A stretch of DNA of 64,000 nucleotides from Halogeometricum pallidum JCM 14848 (GCF_000337095.1 NZ_AOIV01000044.1:1-64000); one strand, 5' to 3'. Shown: positions 52,407 through 61,531, counted from the stretch's first letter. Notes: generated from the sequence alone by a model not told the origin. Numbers and translations: made by a program.

Positions 52407-53384
52407 ATGCGACCGCGCCTCCTCGCGTTCATCGCCGTCGTCCTCGTCCTCGGCGGGTGTCTCGGCGTCGGGCCGTCGGCCCCGGAACCGACGGGAACGG
52501 TGCAAACGCCGAAAACGCCGGATGCGACGCCGTCCTCGACGTTCGAGGGGGCGACCCCCGCCGAACCGGGCGTCCGCGTCACCGTCACGGAGGTAGTCGA
52601 CGGCGACACCGTGAAAATCAGGTACGCCAACGGCTCGCGGGACACGGTCCGTCTCTTGGGCGTCGACACGCCCGAGGTGTACGGGTCGAACACGCCCGGC
52701 GAGTACGAGGGCGTCCCCGACACCGGGGCGGGGGCGGCCTGCCTCGACGCCGCCGGAGAGAACGCCTCGGCGTACGCGAAGGCGCGCCTCTCGGGCGAAC
52801 GCGTGCGCCTCGTTTTCGACGACACCGCGGACAGACGCGGCTACTACGACCGTCTCCTCGCGTACGTCTACGTCGACGGCGACTCGTTCAACTACGCGCT
52901 GGTCGAATCCGGCCGCGCGCGACTGTACGAGAGCACCTTTACCGAACGTGAACGCTACCGCGCCGCCGAGGCGGACGCCCGGTCGGCCCGCCGCGGCCTC
53001 TGGTCGTGCGTCGACCCCTCGACCCCCGACGCCTCGCCGGGGAGCGTGACCGACGCCGAGATAGCGGTCGCCGAGATTCACGCCGACGCGGCCGGGAACG
53101 ACAACGAGAACCCGAACGACGAGTACGTCGTCTTCCGGAACGAGGGCGAGGAGGCGGTCGACCTCTCGGGGTGGTCCGTCGTGGACGCCGCGGGGAACGA
53201 CTACACCTTCCCCTCGGGGACGAGACTCGAACCCGGCGCGGAACTCACGCTCAGAACCGGAACCGGGGACGACGGCGGGGGGACGGTGTACTGGGGGCGC
53301 GGGTCGGCGGTGTGGAACAACGGCGGCGACACGATACGACTGCGGGACGACGACGGCGCCGTGGTGCTCGAACGTCCGTACTGA
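52407..53384 (+). CDS. Thermonuclease-like lipoprotein with lamin-tail domain
   Basis: The 325-residue protein starts with a lipoprotein signal (VVLVLGGCLGVGPS; lipid on Cys18 of MRPRLLAFIAVVLVLGGC). A Thr/Pro linker follows. The staphylococcal-nuclease domain (about 55-205) has VVDGDTVKIRY, LLGVDTPEVY and YDRLLAYVYVDGD. The C-terminal lamin-tail domain (about 215-325) has FRNEGEEAVDLSGWSVVDA and NNGGDTIRLRDDDG. It is likely an outer-face nuclease that digests external DNA; lamin-tail domains are thought to bind DNA or the surface. Translation from MTDAGS upstream would spoil the signal peptide. Confidence 0.85.
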   Translation: MRPRLLAFIAVVLVLGGCLGVGPSAPEPTGTVQTPKTPDATPSSTFEGATPAEPGVRVTVTEVVDGDTVKIRYANGSRDTVRLLGVDTPEVYGSNTPGEYEGVPDTGAGAACLDAAGENASAYAKARLSGERVRLVFDDTADRRGYYDRLLAYVYVDGDSFNYALVESGRARLYESTFTERERYRAAEADARSARRGLWSCVDPSTPDASPGSVTDAEIAVAEIHADAAGNDNENPNDEYVVFRNEGEEAVDLSGWSVVDAAGNDYTFPSGTRLEPGAELTLRTGTGDDGGGTVYWGRGSAVWNNGGDTIRLRDDDGAVVLERPY

Positions 53385-53571
53385 GTCGGAAAACGGAGTC
53401 GGAACGCCGACCGTAGTCGGGGGGAGAACTGTAAAGGGGAATGGGGGGCGGAGCGTGCGACCCCGTGCGAACGTATCGAACGAGGCGGCTTCAGTCCTGG
53501 GGGCCGTTTCTCCCGACCCCGAATCCCGCCGCCGCCCTGCGATATGCTCGAGATAATATTACTATCGGACA

Positions 53572-53580
53572 TTTAATAAA
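53572..53580 (+). promoter_or_regulatory. TATA box of the 53,615 operon
   Basis: The stretch atttaataaa is a strong TATA-like box in a 60-base AT-rich patch. It would start transcription near 53,600, leaving a leader of about 10-15 bases before ATG 53615. Confidence 0.5.
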
Positions 53581-53614
53581 CCTTTTGTATGATTAGCGGG
53601 TATGTAGCGACAAC

Positions 53615-54016
53615 ATGAGCACGACGCCCGCACAGCAGTCGTCCGTGGTGCAAGACATCGACGCGGCCGCCGTCCCCGACGTGACGCCGGTATCGCTCCC
53701 GGCGTCCTCGCTGGATTCGACCGCCCCCGACTACCTGCGCGACCTGAAGGCCGAACTTGCCGCCGACGGCTACCACCCGGCCGTGCTGTCCGTCGAAGCG
53801 AGTTTTGAGGAGGACTGTCCGTACGCAACGCAGACCGTCGCCGACGACCTGCGGGCGTACGTCCGCGCCGCCTCCTTCCTCGGCGTCGGTCGCCTCGAAC
53901 TCACCGTCGCGGAGGCCGCCGACGAGGACGCCGTCCGCTCGGCGCTCCGCGCCCTCGGCGAACGCGCCCGTCGCGAGGGGGTCGCGCTCTCGGTGTCCGG
54001 CGCCGTCTCCGCCTGA
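53615..54016 (+). CDS. Conserved hypothetical protein upstream of the METTL5-like gene
   Basis: The 133-residue protein has a flexible N-terminal 40 residues, then an alpha/beta domain (APDYLRDLKAELAADGYHPA, LSVEASFEEDCPYATQTVAD, RLELTVAEAADEDAVRSALR, EGVALSVSGAV). The last base of its TGA is the first base of the next ATG, so it is translated with the methyltransferase. No function can be assigned; partnership with the methyltransferase or RNA handling is a guess. Confidence 0.65.
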   Translation: MSTTPAQQSSVVQDIDAAAVPDVTPVSLPASSLDSTAPDYLRDLKAELAADGYHPAVLSVEASFEEDCPYATQTVADDLRAYVRAASFLGVGRLELTVAEAADEDAVRSALRALGERARREGVALSVSGAVSA

Positions 54017-54639
54017 TGGCGACGAAGGCCGCCCTGGAGACGCAACTCTCCGTCGTCGCCGGCTTCGAGAACCCGCGGGTCGAACTCGAACAGTACCCGA
54101 CGCCGCCGGGACTCGCCGCCCACGTCGTCCACGTCGCGGACCTCAACGGCGACGTTGAGGGCAAGACAGTGGTGGACCTCGGGACGGGCACCGGGATGCT
54201 CGCCCTCGGCGCCGCCCTCCGCGGCCCCGCCCGCGTCGTCGGCGTCGACGTGGACGCCGAAGCTCTCGACACCGCCCGCGAGAACCGCGTCCGCGTCGGC
54301 ACGACGACGCCCATCCACTGGGTCCGCGGCGACGCCACGCGGGCGTCCCTGTGCGTCGACGAACCCGCGACGGTGCTGATGAATCCCCCGTTCGGCGCCC
54401 AACGCGGCCGCGAGCACGTCGACCGGGCGTTTCTGGAGACGGCGTCGAGGCTCGCGGACGTGTCCTACTCGGTTCACAACGACGGGTCGCAGGAGTTCGT
54501 CGAGGCGTTCGCAGCCGACGAGGGCGGCGAGGTGACGCACGCCTTCCGCGCCACGTTCAGCCTCGACAAGCAGTTCGACTTCCACGACGCGGAGACGACG
54601 GACATCGACACCGAGGTGTACCGCATCGAGTGGCGCTGA
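54016..54639 (+). CDS. METTL5-like N6-adenine RNA methyltransferase
   Basis: The 207-residue SAM-dependent enzyme has the conserved N-terminus LEQYPTPPGLAAHVVHVA, the SAM motif VVDLGTGTGMLALGAAL, VGVDVDAEAL, and the catalytic NPPF motif in VLMNPPFGAQRGREHVDRAFLE. This pattern is that of METTL5, which methylates an adenosine of small-subunit rRNA together with Trm112. The target in archaea is inferred. Gene length is standard. Its stop abuts the stop of the convergent rhomboid gene. Confidence 0.87.
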   Translation: MATKAALETQLSVVAGFENPRVELEQYPTPPGLAAHVVHVADLNGDVEGKTVVDLGTGTGMLALGAALRGPARVVGVDVDAEALDTARENRVRVGTTTPIHWVRGDATRASLCVDEPATVLMNPPFGAQRGREHVDRAFLETASRLADVSYSVHNDGSQEFVEAFAADEGGEVTHAFRATFSLDKQFDFHDAETTDIDTEVYRIEWR

Positions 54640-56292
54640 CTACTTGTACGTCTCTCGCTCGGCTATCTGCAACCGCGTCCCCTCGTACTCGACGAACAGT
54701 CGCTTCTTCTCTCTGGTGAACGTCAGACCGTCGAGCGTCACCGACTGGTTCGTTCGGGGGAGGCGCGCGGCCAGCGTCTCGTTGTCCCGCGCGACGCGCA
54801 GGTAGTACCCCTGCGGGGCGGCCGCGACGCTGATGTTCCGCCCCCCGACGACCGGTCCGGCCCGCGCGGGGTCGGCGGTGTAGACGACGCGCGCGCTCCC
54901 GTCGTGGCTCAGCAGGACGCGGTAGGTTGTGTTGCCGCCGGCGGTCACCCAGCCGTCGCGGACGGCGTACACCGTCTCGCGCCACCCGACGCCGCCGACG
55001 ACGACGGCGGCCCGGCCGGCGAACGCCAACCGCCCCTTCGTCACCGCCGTCGTCCAGATGCCGCGCTCCTCGCTCCTGACGACGACGCCGGAGGTGTTCA
55101 CCGCCGTCGTCTCGCCGAACGCGCTCACGTCGACGGCGGCGGTCATCCCGTTCGTCACGCTCTCGGCGTACGTCACCTCGTAGTCGCGGACGACCACCTC
55201 CTCGCCCGGCAGTTCGCCGTCGCCGGCGGTGTAGAGGTTGGCGACGACGGCCGGTCCGGTGATCGCGGCCGTGACGAGGAGGAGGCAGGCGACGCCCGCC
55301 TGCCAGCGGCGGTGCGTGAACGCCCCGTCGAAGGCGTCTTCGAGAACGAGGCGGTTCGACCCGACGACGATGTAGGTGACGACGACGGCCATCACCGCGA
55401 CGAGGCCGACGCCCGCCGCCCGGTAGAGCACGTAGGTGTCGCCGCCGCGGTACCAGTACACCGCCCACAGCGACTGCTGCACGCCGAAGATGACCGTCGC
55501 GGTCCACAGCCTGAGCGCCGACGTCCGCGCGTCCCTCGACCGCCCCCGAACGACGGCCGCTCCGAGGAGGACGCCGACGAAGAGACCGAACGCGTGCCCC
55601 TGAATCGCGATGTCCGCCCACCACGGGGTGATGTAGGCGGGACGACCGCCGGCGGTGAGTTGCGGCGTCTGCACCGCCGCGTAGACGGTGCGAACCACGC
55701 TCCCGGCCGCGAGGGCGACGACGGTGGTGAACGGGTAGTTGACGAGCGCGAACCCGGCGAACGCGAAGACGACGCCCGAGAAGCCGATGATGGGACCGAT
55801 GGCGAACGCGGCGGTCAAGAGGCCGACGAGGAGGACGACGGCGGGGAAGACGACGAACGCGCGGACGTACGGGTTCGTCCGCCACGACCCGAACGACGTC
55901 GCCCCCCGGTGGCGGGGGAAGTGCCCCCACGCGTACTCGGCGATGGGGGCGAACGCCGCCGCCCCGACGAGGTTGCCGAGCAGGTGTCCGGCCCCGCTGT
56001 GCGCGAACGCGGCGGTGAGCACGCCGAGCGGGTAGAAGTACGACCACGCCCGGAACGGAAGGGTGAGCGGGTTGTACCAGTTGGAGAGACCGCCCTGTAC
56101 GAACAGGTAGACGGCGAGGACGCCGAGGAGGGTGACGAGGGTGCCCCACGGCACCCCGAGGACGAATCTGCGCCGGAGCGCCTCGCCCCACCGCCCCGAC
56201 GGTCGGTCCGCCGCGACGATGGCGACGGCCGCGAGCACGAACGCGACGACGACCCCCGCGCGCTGAACAATGAGCCACCCCGAAACGTCCAT
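54640..56292 (-). CDS. Rhomboid-family intramembrane serine protease with C-terminal domain
   Basis: The 550-residue protein has an N-terminal rhomboid domain: AFAHSGAGHLLGNLVGAAAF (HxxxN-type), the catalytic serine in IIGFSGVVFAFAGF, and the catalytic His in IAIQGHAFGLFVG. Further membrane segments at about 255-340 are followed by a ~200-residue extracellular beta-rich domain (VANLYTAGDGELPGEEVVV onwards). Most rhomboids are ~200-300 residues, so the added domain may choose substrates. The frame begins at GTG 56295, but ATG 56292 is the start. Convergent to the METTL5-like gene with zero gap. Confidence 0.83.
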   Translation of the reverse strand: MDVSGWLIVQRAGVVVAFVLAAVAIVAADRPSGRWGEALRRRFVLGVPWGTLVTLLGVLAVYLFVQGGLSNWYNPLTLPFRAWSYFYPLGVLTAAFAHSGAGHLLGNLVGAAAFAPIAEYAWGHFPRHRGATSFGSWRTNPYVRAFVVFPAVVLLVGLLTAAFAIGPIIGFSGVVFAFAGFALVNYPFTTVVALAAGSVVRTVYAAVQTPQLTAGGRPAYITPWWADIAIQGHAFGLFVGVLLGAAVVRGRSRDARTSALRLWTATVIFGVQQSLWAVYWYRGGDTYVLYRAAGVGLVAVMAVVVTYIVVGSNRLVLEDAFDGAFTHRRWQAGVACLLLVTAAITGPAVVANLYTAGDGELPGEEVVVRDYEVTYAESVTNGMTAAVDVSAFGETTAVNTSGVVVRSEERGIWTTAVTKGRLAFAGRAAVVVGGVGWRETVYAVRDGWVTAGGNTTYRVLLSHDGSARVVYTADPARAGPVVGGRNISVAAAPQGYYLRVARDNETLAARLPRTNQSVTLDGLTFTREKKRLFVEYEGTRLQIAERETYK

Positions 56293-56419
56293 CACTCCGG
56301 TAATTCGTCGGCGCGGTTAAGAACTTCTCGCAGGCGGGAGCGCTCCCGGCGACGGCGCGGCGGCTACGCGGTGCTCTCGGTGACGGCGAGCCGACCGCGA
56401 CACGTCAAAAAATCCGGAC

Positions 56420-56698
56420 TCAGAGCTTCGATTCGGCGTCGTCGGCGAGTTCCTTCATCCGCTTGCCGACTCGTCCGGCGTTGGAGAACTCGTCCTCGCT
56501 CATCGCCGCCGCGAGGGCGTTGCCGAGGACGAAGACGGCGTGTTTGTGTTCGCTCTTGGATTTGTGGACGTGCGAGGGCTCTACGGCGAGCTGGTCGTAC
56601 GGGTCGAACAACCCGTCAGCCACGTTCTCGCGAGCGGCGAAGTGGTTCTTGATGATCACCATCTGCTCGTGAAGTTCGAGAAGCTCGTCCTTGTGCAT
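56420..56698 (-). CDS. UPF0058-family protein
   Basis: The 92-residue helical protein starts MHKDELLELHEQMVIIKNHF and has the histidine-rich middle EPSHVHKSKSEHKHAVFVLG, typical of UPF0058, an archaeal family related to metal-site or regulator proteins of unknown function. A TATA box (tttaag read from the plus strand, 56,723-56,728) is 25-30 bases upstream. Confidence 0.85.
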   Translation of the reverse strand: MHKDELLELHEQMVIIKNHFAARENVADGLFDPYDQLAVEPSHVHKSKSEHKHAVFVLGNALAAAMSEDEFSNAGRVGKRMKELADDAESKL

Positions 56699-56722
56699 GG
56701 TCTCGGGTACGTGAGAGGTCGA

Positions 56723-56728
56723 TTTAAG
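56723..56728 (-). promoter_or_regulatory. TATA box of the UPF0058 gene
   Basis: Minus strand cttaaa, 25-30 bases before ATG 56698. Confidence 0.5.
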
Positions 56729-56756
56729 AGTTATTGGGTTTCGATGACACGCGGGG

Positions 56757-56966
56757 TCAGAAGACGTACTCGTCCTCGTGTCCCATCATCCCGTCGTCTT
56801 CGAGGTGGTCGTCTTCGTCCATCGGACCGCTCGTCTTGAACGCGCGGATGCCGGTGGAGAGGAGTTCCTCGATGGCCTCCTCCCGGCTCATGAACTCACC
56901 CTGTTCGACGAGTTGTGCAATCTGCATCTCGAGGTGTTCGGGTACGCTGATGTTGACTTTCGGCAT
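56757..56966 (-). CDS. Ribbon-helix-helix protein with acidic tail
   Basis: The 69-residue protein has the strand MPKVNISVPEHLEMQIAQLV and helices EFMSREEAIEELLSTGIRAF, a ribbon-helix-helix dimer. A 25-residue tail rich in Asp, Glu, His and Met follows. It is preceded by its own TATA box. It is a probable DNA-binding regulator; target unknown. Confidence 0.8.
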   Translation of the reverse strand: MPKVNISVPEHLEMQIAQLVEQGEFMSREEAIEELLSTGIRAFKTSGPMDEDDHLEDDGMMGHEDEYVF

Positions 56967-56993
56967 CTGAACGCCCGGGGGTTTGAAGGCGGC

Positions 56994-57001
56994 TTATTTA
57001 A
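56994..57001 (-). promoter_or_regulatory. TATA box of the 56,757 RHH gene
   Basis: Minus strand gttaaataag, 28-35 bases before ATG 56966. Confidence 0.55.
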
Positions 57002-57169
57002 CTCCTGCGCCCGGCTTTTCCTCGAACGCCAACATCTGTACCGACTTTCGTGGGAATACGTTCTTTCGCTCCCAAACGAAGTTTGCGACTCGACACGAGC
57101 GTTCGACGCCGTCACCGCCTCCCCCGCCGGAGTCGTCACCGTTAGGTGCGCCGCGGCGAACGCTTGGAT

Positions 57170-57763
57170 ATGAGTCAGGACGTTACGGGCCTCTACGAGG
57201 AGTTCGGCGGCGACAGACTCCCGCCGGGGCAGCGCGAGACCGCCCGTTTTCCGGTACTGTCGAAGAGCGGCACGCCGTCGTGGGACCGCGATGACTGGAC
57301 GTTCGAGGTGTGGGGCGCCGTGGAAGAGGAACTCTCCCTCTCCTACGAGGGGTTCCGCGACCTCCCCTCTGAGACGCAGATACAGGATTTCCACTGCGTC
57401 ACCGGGTGGTCGAAGTTCGACTGCGAGTTCACGGGCGTCACGTTCCCGACGCTGGCAGAGGCGGCGGGCGTCCGCGACGATGCGGAGCACGTCATGTTCC
57501 ACGCCCTCGACGGCTACACGACGAACCTCCCTCTCGAAGACTGCGCGCGCGAGGAGGTCATGTTCGTCTACGACTACGACGGCGAACCCCTCCCCGCAGA
57601 CCACGGCGGCCCCCTCCGCGTCGTCACCCCGCACAAGTACGCCTACAAGGGCGCCAAGTGGGTCTCCGGCGTCGAGTTCCTCACCGAGGCCGAACGCGGC
57701 TACTGGGAGAAGCGGGGCTACTCGAACACGGCGAATCCGTGGAACGAAGAGCGGTACAGCTAA
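57170..57763 (+). CDS. Molybdopterin-dependent oxidoreductase (sulfite-oxidase fold)
   Basis: The 197-residue protein is a single SUOX-type Moco domain. The key cysteine that binds molybdenum is in IQDFHCVTGWSKFDCEFTG, and the substrate side has PLRVVTPHKYAYKGAKWVSGVEF. It lacks the C-terminal dimer domain of sulfite oxidase and has no signal peptide, like the YedY/MsrP catalytic core but cytosolic. The frame opens at 57146, but ATG 57170 (MSQDVTGLYEEFGG) is preferred. Substrate unknown. Confidence 0.82.
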   Translation: MSQDVTGLYEEFGGDRLPPGQRETARFPVLSKSGTPSWDRDDWTFEVWGAVEEELSLSYEGFRDLPSETQIQDFHCVTGWSKFDCEFTGVTFPTLAEAAGVRDDAEHVMFHALDGYTTNLPLEDCAREEVMFVYDYDGEPLPADHGGPLRVVTPHKYAYKGAKWVSGVEFLTEAERGYWEKRGYSNTANPWNEERYS

Positions 57764-57832
57764 CCGCGGCGAAAACAGCGCGCCGCGCCGGGATAGTCAG
57801 GTAAAAGACTGTGGCCTCCTCAGTTTCAGGAA

Positions 57833-59179
57833 ATGGCATCGCTGCGGACTGACGAGGCGGAGACGCACCTCGTCAGCAGGTCGGTCCGCGTGTCGGCACC
57901 GTCGTTTCGCGCCGTCCTCGACGCCGCCGAGGCGCCGCGGACCGTCTGGTCGGCGCCGGACGAGGCGACGGTAGTCGGCGAGGGCGCCGCCGCGACGGTG
58001 ACCGCCGACGGGCCCAATCGGTTCGACCGCGTGCGCGAGGCCGCGGAGGAACTGTTCTCCTCGGGCGACGTGCACGCCGGCACCGAGGCGGCCCGCCCCC
58101 GCCTGTTCGGCGGGTTCGCGTTCCACGCCGACAGCGCCGGCGGGCCGCCGTGGGAGGAGTTCCCCGGCGCCCGCTTCGTCTTCCCGCGCGTGCAGGTGAC
58201 GTACACCGACGACGGCGCGTGGCTCACGGTCAACGCCGTCGGCCCGGACGCCGACGTCGGGGCCGTCGAGAAACGCCTCGACCGCGAACGCGAGCGAATC
58301 GCGTCGCTCCCGGACGCCGGCCCCGTCGCCGGTCCGCCGGGCGTCGTCGGTAGGCGGCGAACCACGGCCAGAGACGACTGGAACGCGAGCGTCGAGGCCG
58401 CCGTCGACCGCATCCGCGCGGGCGACCTGGTGAAGGTGGTCCTCGCGCAGGCGCTCGAAGTCGACCTGGAGACGCCGCTGTCGGTTCCGGACGTGCTGGA
58501 GCGACTCGGCGACGCCTACCCCGAGTGCTACCGCTTTCTCGTCGAACCGAACCCGGGAGCGGACCGCCCGCAGGCGTCGTTCTTCGGCGCGACGCCGGAG
58601 CGACTCGTCAGCCTCCGCGGCCGGACCGTCGAGACGGACGCGCTGGCCGGCACGACCGGCCGCGGGGAGACGCCCGCCGAGGACGAGTGGCTGGCGCAGG
58701 AGCTGTTGAACGACGAGAAGAACGTCCACGAGCACGAACTCGTCGCCCAGACGGTCCGCGAGCAACTCGCCCCGTTCGCTTCGTCGGTGAACGCCCCCGA
58801 CCGGCGGGTTAAACGCCTCGCGACCGTCCAGCACCTCTGGACGCCCGTGACGGCGACGCTGTCGACGAACGAGCACGTCCTCTCGCTCGTGGAGGCGCTG
58901 CACCCGACGCCCGCCGTCGGCGGCCTGCCGCCCGAGAAGGCGCTCGAAACCATCCGCGACACCGAACCGTTCGACCGGGGGTGGTACGCCTCTCCGGTCG
59001 GCTGGATAGACGCCGCCGGCTACGGCACGTTCGCCGTCGCCCTGCGCTCGGCCGTCGCCCGCGGCGACGTGGCGACGCTGTTCGCCGGCGTCGGCGTCGT
59101 GGAGGACTCCGACCCCGACCGGGAGTGGGACGAAGTGCAACTGAAGTACCGCGCCCTCCTCGACGAACTGGAACGCTGA
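57833..59179 (+). CDS. menF: Isochorismate synthase (MenF)
   Basis: MenF turns chorismate into isochorismate, the first step of menaquinone synthesis. The 448-residue protein ends in the chorismate-binding domain with ASFFGATPERLVSLRGRTVE, TDALAGTTGRGETP, VQHLWTPVTATL, LHPTPAVGG and GWYASPVGWIDAAGYGTFAVALRS. The N-terminal half is divergent as in other MenF. It is followed 20 bases later by menD. Confidence 0.92.
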   Translation: MASLRTDEAETHLVSRSVRVSAPSFRAVLDAAEAPRTVWSAPDEATVVGEGAAATVTADGPNRFDRVREAAEELFSSGDVHAGTEAARPRLFGGFAFHADSAGGPPWEEFPGARFVFPRVQVTYTDDGAWLTVNAVGPDADVGAVEKRLDRERERIASLPDAGPVAGPPGVVGRRRTTARDDWNASVEAAVDRIRAGDLVKVVLAQALEVDLETPLSVPDVLERLGDAYPECYRFLVEPNPGADRPQASFFGATPERLVSLRGRTVETDALAGTTGRGETPAEDEWLAQELLNDEKNVHEHELVAQTVREQLAPFASSVNAPDRRVKRLATVQHLWTPVTATLSTNEHVLSLVEALHPTPAVGGLPPEKALETIRDTEPFDRGWYASPVGWIDAAGYGTFAVALRSAVARGDVATLFAGVGVVEDSDPDREWDEVQLKYRALLDELER

Positions 59180-59198
59180 CTCTCGACTGTACACTATC

Positions 59199-60956
59199 AT
59201 GACCGCACCCAACCGAAACGTCCTCTGGGCGCACGCCTTGGTCGACGAACTCGCCGCCGCGGGCGTCGACGCCGTCTGCATCACGCCCGGGAGCCGTTCG
59301 ACCCCCCTGACCGAAGCGTTCGACGACCACGACGACGTCCACGTCTTCTCGCACCTCGACGAGCGTTCCTCGGCGTTCTTCGCTCTCGGGCGCGCGCGCC
59401 GCACGGGCGACGTGACGCCGCTCGTCTGCACGTCCGGCACCGCCGCGGCGAACTTCCACCCCGCCGTCATCGAGGCGTCGCAGTCGCGGGTGCCGCTGCT
59501 CGTCCTCACGGCCGACCGCCCGCCGGAGATACGCGACTCCGGCGCGAACCAGACCATCGATCAGGAGAAGCTGTACGGCGACGCCGTCCGCTGGTACAAG
59601 GACGTCGCCGAACCCGAGGCGACGCCCCGGAAACTCCGCTCGCTCCGGACGACGGCGGCCAGAGCGCTCGCGAAGGCGACGGGGACGCCCGCCGGACCGG
59701 TCCACCTCAACCTCCCGTTCAGAAAGCCGCTGGAACCCGTCGAGGTCGAGGGCGACGTGCCCGGTGACCTGCCCGAACTCGCCGAATCCGGGCGCGACGA
59801 GGCGTTCGTAACGACGACCGAGGGCGTCCCCGAACTCGACGACGACACGCTCCGCGACGTCGCGGACCGCCTCTCGGAACCCCGCGGCCTCGTCGTCGCC
59901 GGCCCCGCGGACGCGCCGGGCGTCGAACGCGAGGCGCTTGCGGCGTTCGCCCACGCCACCGGATTCCCGATACTTGCGGACCCGCTCTCGGGCGTCCGCT
60001 TCGGCGGGCACGTCCGCGTCGCGCCCGTCGTCGGCGGCTACGATGGCTTCCTCGACCCCTCGGTGACCGAGTCGTGGCCCGACCCGGACGTGGTGCTCCG
60101 CGTCGGCGCCTCGCCCACCTCGAAACCGCTCCGCAAGTACCTCGGCCGCGTCGACGCCGAGCAGTTGGTCGTCGACCCCGCCGCGGGGTGGCGCGAGGCG
60201 GAGTTCACCGCCACCGACCTCGTCGTCGCCGACCCCTCGCGCCTCATGGGTCGGCTCTCCCGACTGCTCGCCGGTCCCGGCTCCCCGGAGTGGCGGCGCC
60301 GCTGGGAGGACGCCGACGCGACGCACGAGTCCGTCGCCGCCGGCGCCGCGGAGTCGGAGGCGTTCGAGGGGCGCGTCCTCGCGGACGTCTTCGAACTCGC
60401 GCCGGACCCCGCCACGGTGTTCGTCTCGAACTCGATGCCCGTCCGCGACGCCGACCGCTTCGCCGCGCCGAGCACCAAGAGCCTCACCGTCCTCGGCAAC
60501 CGCGGCGCCTCCGGCATCGACGGCATCGTCTCGACGGCGCTCGGCGCCGGGTCGGCGACGACGGACGAGTTGACGCTCGTCACCGGCGACATCGCCTACT
60601 ACCACGACATGAACGGCCTCCTGGCGATCGGGCGCTCCGACGTCGACGCGACCATCGTCCTCGTCAACAACGACGGCGGCGGCATCTTCCACATGCTGCC
60701 CATCGAGGCGTTCGACCCGCCGTTCACCTCGCAGTTCAAGACGCCGCACGGCCTCGATTTCGAACCGAGCGCCGACCTCTACGGCCTCTCGTTCGCCCGC
60801 GTCGACGCCGACGACCGGGAGGGCTTCCGCGAGGCGTACGAGACGGCGACGCGGAGCGACGGGTCGCACGTGATAGCGGTGACCGTCGACGCCGAGGAGA
60901 GCCACGGGGTCCGCGAAGAGATACGCCAGCGAGTCGTCGACGGACTGCGCGGATAG
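59199..60956 (+). CDS. menD: SEPHCHC synthase (MenD)
   Basis: MenD adds succinic semialdehyde from 2-oxoglutarate to isochorismate using thiamine diphosphate. The 585-residue protein has NVLWAHALVDELAAAGVDAV, ITPGSRSTPLTEAF, VCTSGTAAANFHPAV, and the diphosphate motif GDIAYYHDMNGLLAIGR...VNNDGGGIFHMLP. Size is normal. It is likely co-transcribed with menF. Confidence 0.94.
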   Translation: MTAPNRNVLWAHALVDELAAAGVDAVCITPGSRSTPLTEAFDDHDDVHVFSHLDERSSAFFALGRARRTGDVTPLVCTSGTAAANFHPAVIEASQSRVPLLVLTADRPPEIRDSGANQTIDQEKLYGDAVRWYKDVAEPEATPRKLRSLRTTAARALAKATGTPAGPVHLNLPFRKPLEPVEVEGDVPGDLPELAESGRDEAFVTTTEGVPELDDDTLRDVADRLSEPRGLVVAGPADAPGVEREALAAFAHATGFPILADPLSGVRFGGHVRVAPVVGGYDGFLDPSVTESWPDPDVVLRVGASPTSKPLRKYLGRVDAEQLVVDPAAGWREAEFTATDLVVADPSRLMGRLSRLLAGPGSPEWRRRWEDADATHESVAAGAAESEAFEGRVLADVFELAPDPATVFVSNSMPVRDADRFAAPSTKSLTVLGNRGASGIDGIVSTALGAGSATTDELTLVTGDIAYYHDMNGLLAIGRSDVDATIVLVNNDGGGIFHMLPIEAFDPPFTSQFKTPHGLDFEPSADLYGLSFARVDADDREGFREAYETATRSDGSHVIAVTVDAEESHGVREEIRQRVVDGLRG

Positions 60957-61060
60957 GGCGAGTGGACGACGGCGCCAACACCGGTGTCGACACCGGTCGG
61001 CGGATCGCTCGATTCCGAGACGACGGTGCGCTTTTGACCCCCCACGCCCACCTACGGGAT

Positions 61061-61531
61061 ATGTCACGAGGCGCCACCGACCCCGAGACGGAGGCGAGAC
61101 AGGTCCGCGCCCGCGAGGAGAACGACGAACTCGGCCGGTGGCTGGAGAACCTGTTCGACGGCACCGCCGAGGCGACGGTGCTCGGACTCCCGGCCCTCGT
61201 CGGCGTCCTCTTCTCCGGGGGCCTTCTCACGCCCTCGGCGGCGCTGGGGGCGGCCGTCACCCTCTCGTTCGGCGTCGCCGCCTTCCGGAACGGGAGCCTC
61301 GCGTTCGGCCCCGGGTGGCCGCCGTTCTCGCTGTTCTACGCCGCCGTCCGCACCGTGTGGTACAACCTCGCCTACGTCGCCGCCGTCTACGGCGTCATCG
61401 GCTCCGGCCTGTTCGAGTCGACGCCGTCCGGTCTCGCCCTCGCCATCGTCGCCGGCGGCGCCGTCGGCGCCGTCGCCGTCCTGACGTTCCCGTTCGTCGC
61501 GAACGGCGTCGAGTCGGCGCGTCGGCTCTGA
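61061..61531 (+). CDS. Membrane protein between menD and menB
   Basis: The 156-residue protein has a charged soluble N-terminal 35 residues (EARQVRAREENDELGRWLEN) and about four membrane segments (VLGLPALVGVLFSGGL, LGAAVTLSFGVAAF, YNLAYVAAVYGVIGSG, ALAIVAGGAVGAVAVLTFPF). I do not recognise its family. Position inside the men cluster may mean a membrane role in quinone synthesis, or be accidental. ATG 61061 follows gggat. Confidence 0.65.
   Translation: MSRGATDPETEARQVRAREENDELGRWLENLFDGTAEATVLGLPALVGVLFSGGLLTPSAALGAAVTLSFGVAAFRNGSLAFGPGWPPFSLFYAAVRTVWYNLAYVAAVYGVIGSGLFESTPSGLALAIVAGGAVGAVAVLTFPFVANGVESARRL

Noticed and set aside
53589-53618. Nine-residue ORF (MISGYVATT) overlapping the 53,615 start
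   Set aside because: The best TATA box predicts a transcript start after its ATG, so it is probably not on the mRNA.
58809-61067. Minus-strand frame of 752 codons over menF and menD
   Set aside because: Antisense shadow of the two menaquinone genes.
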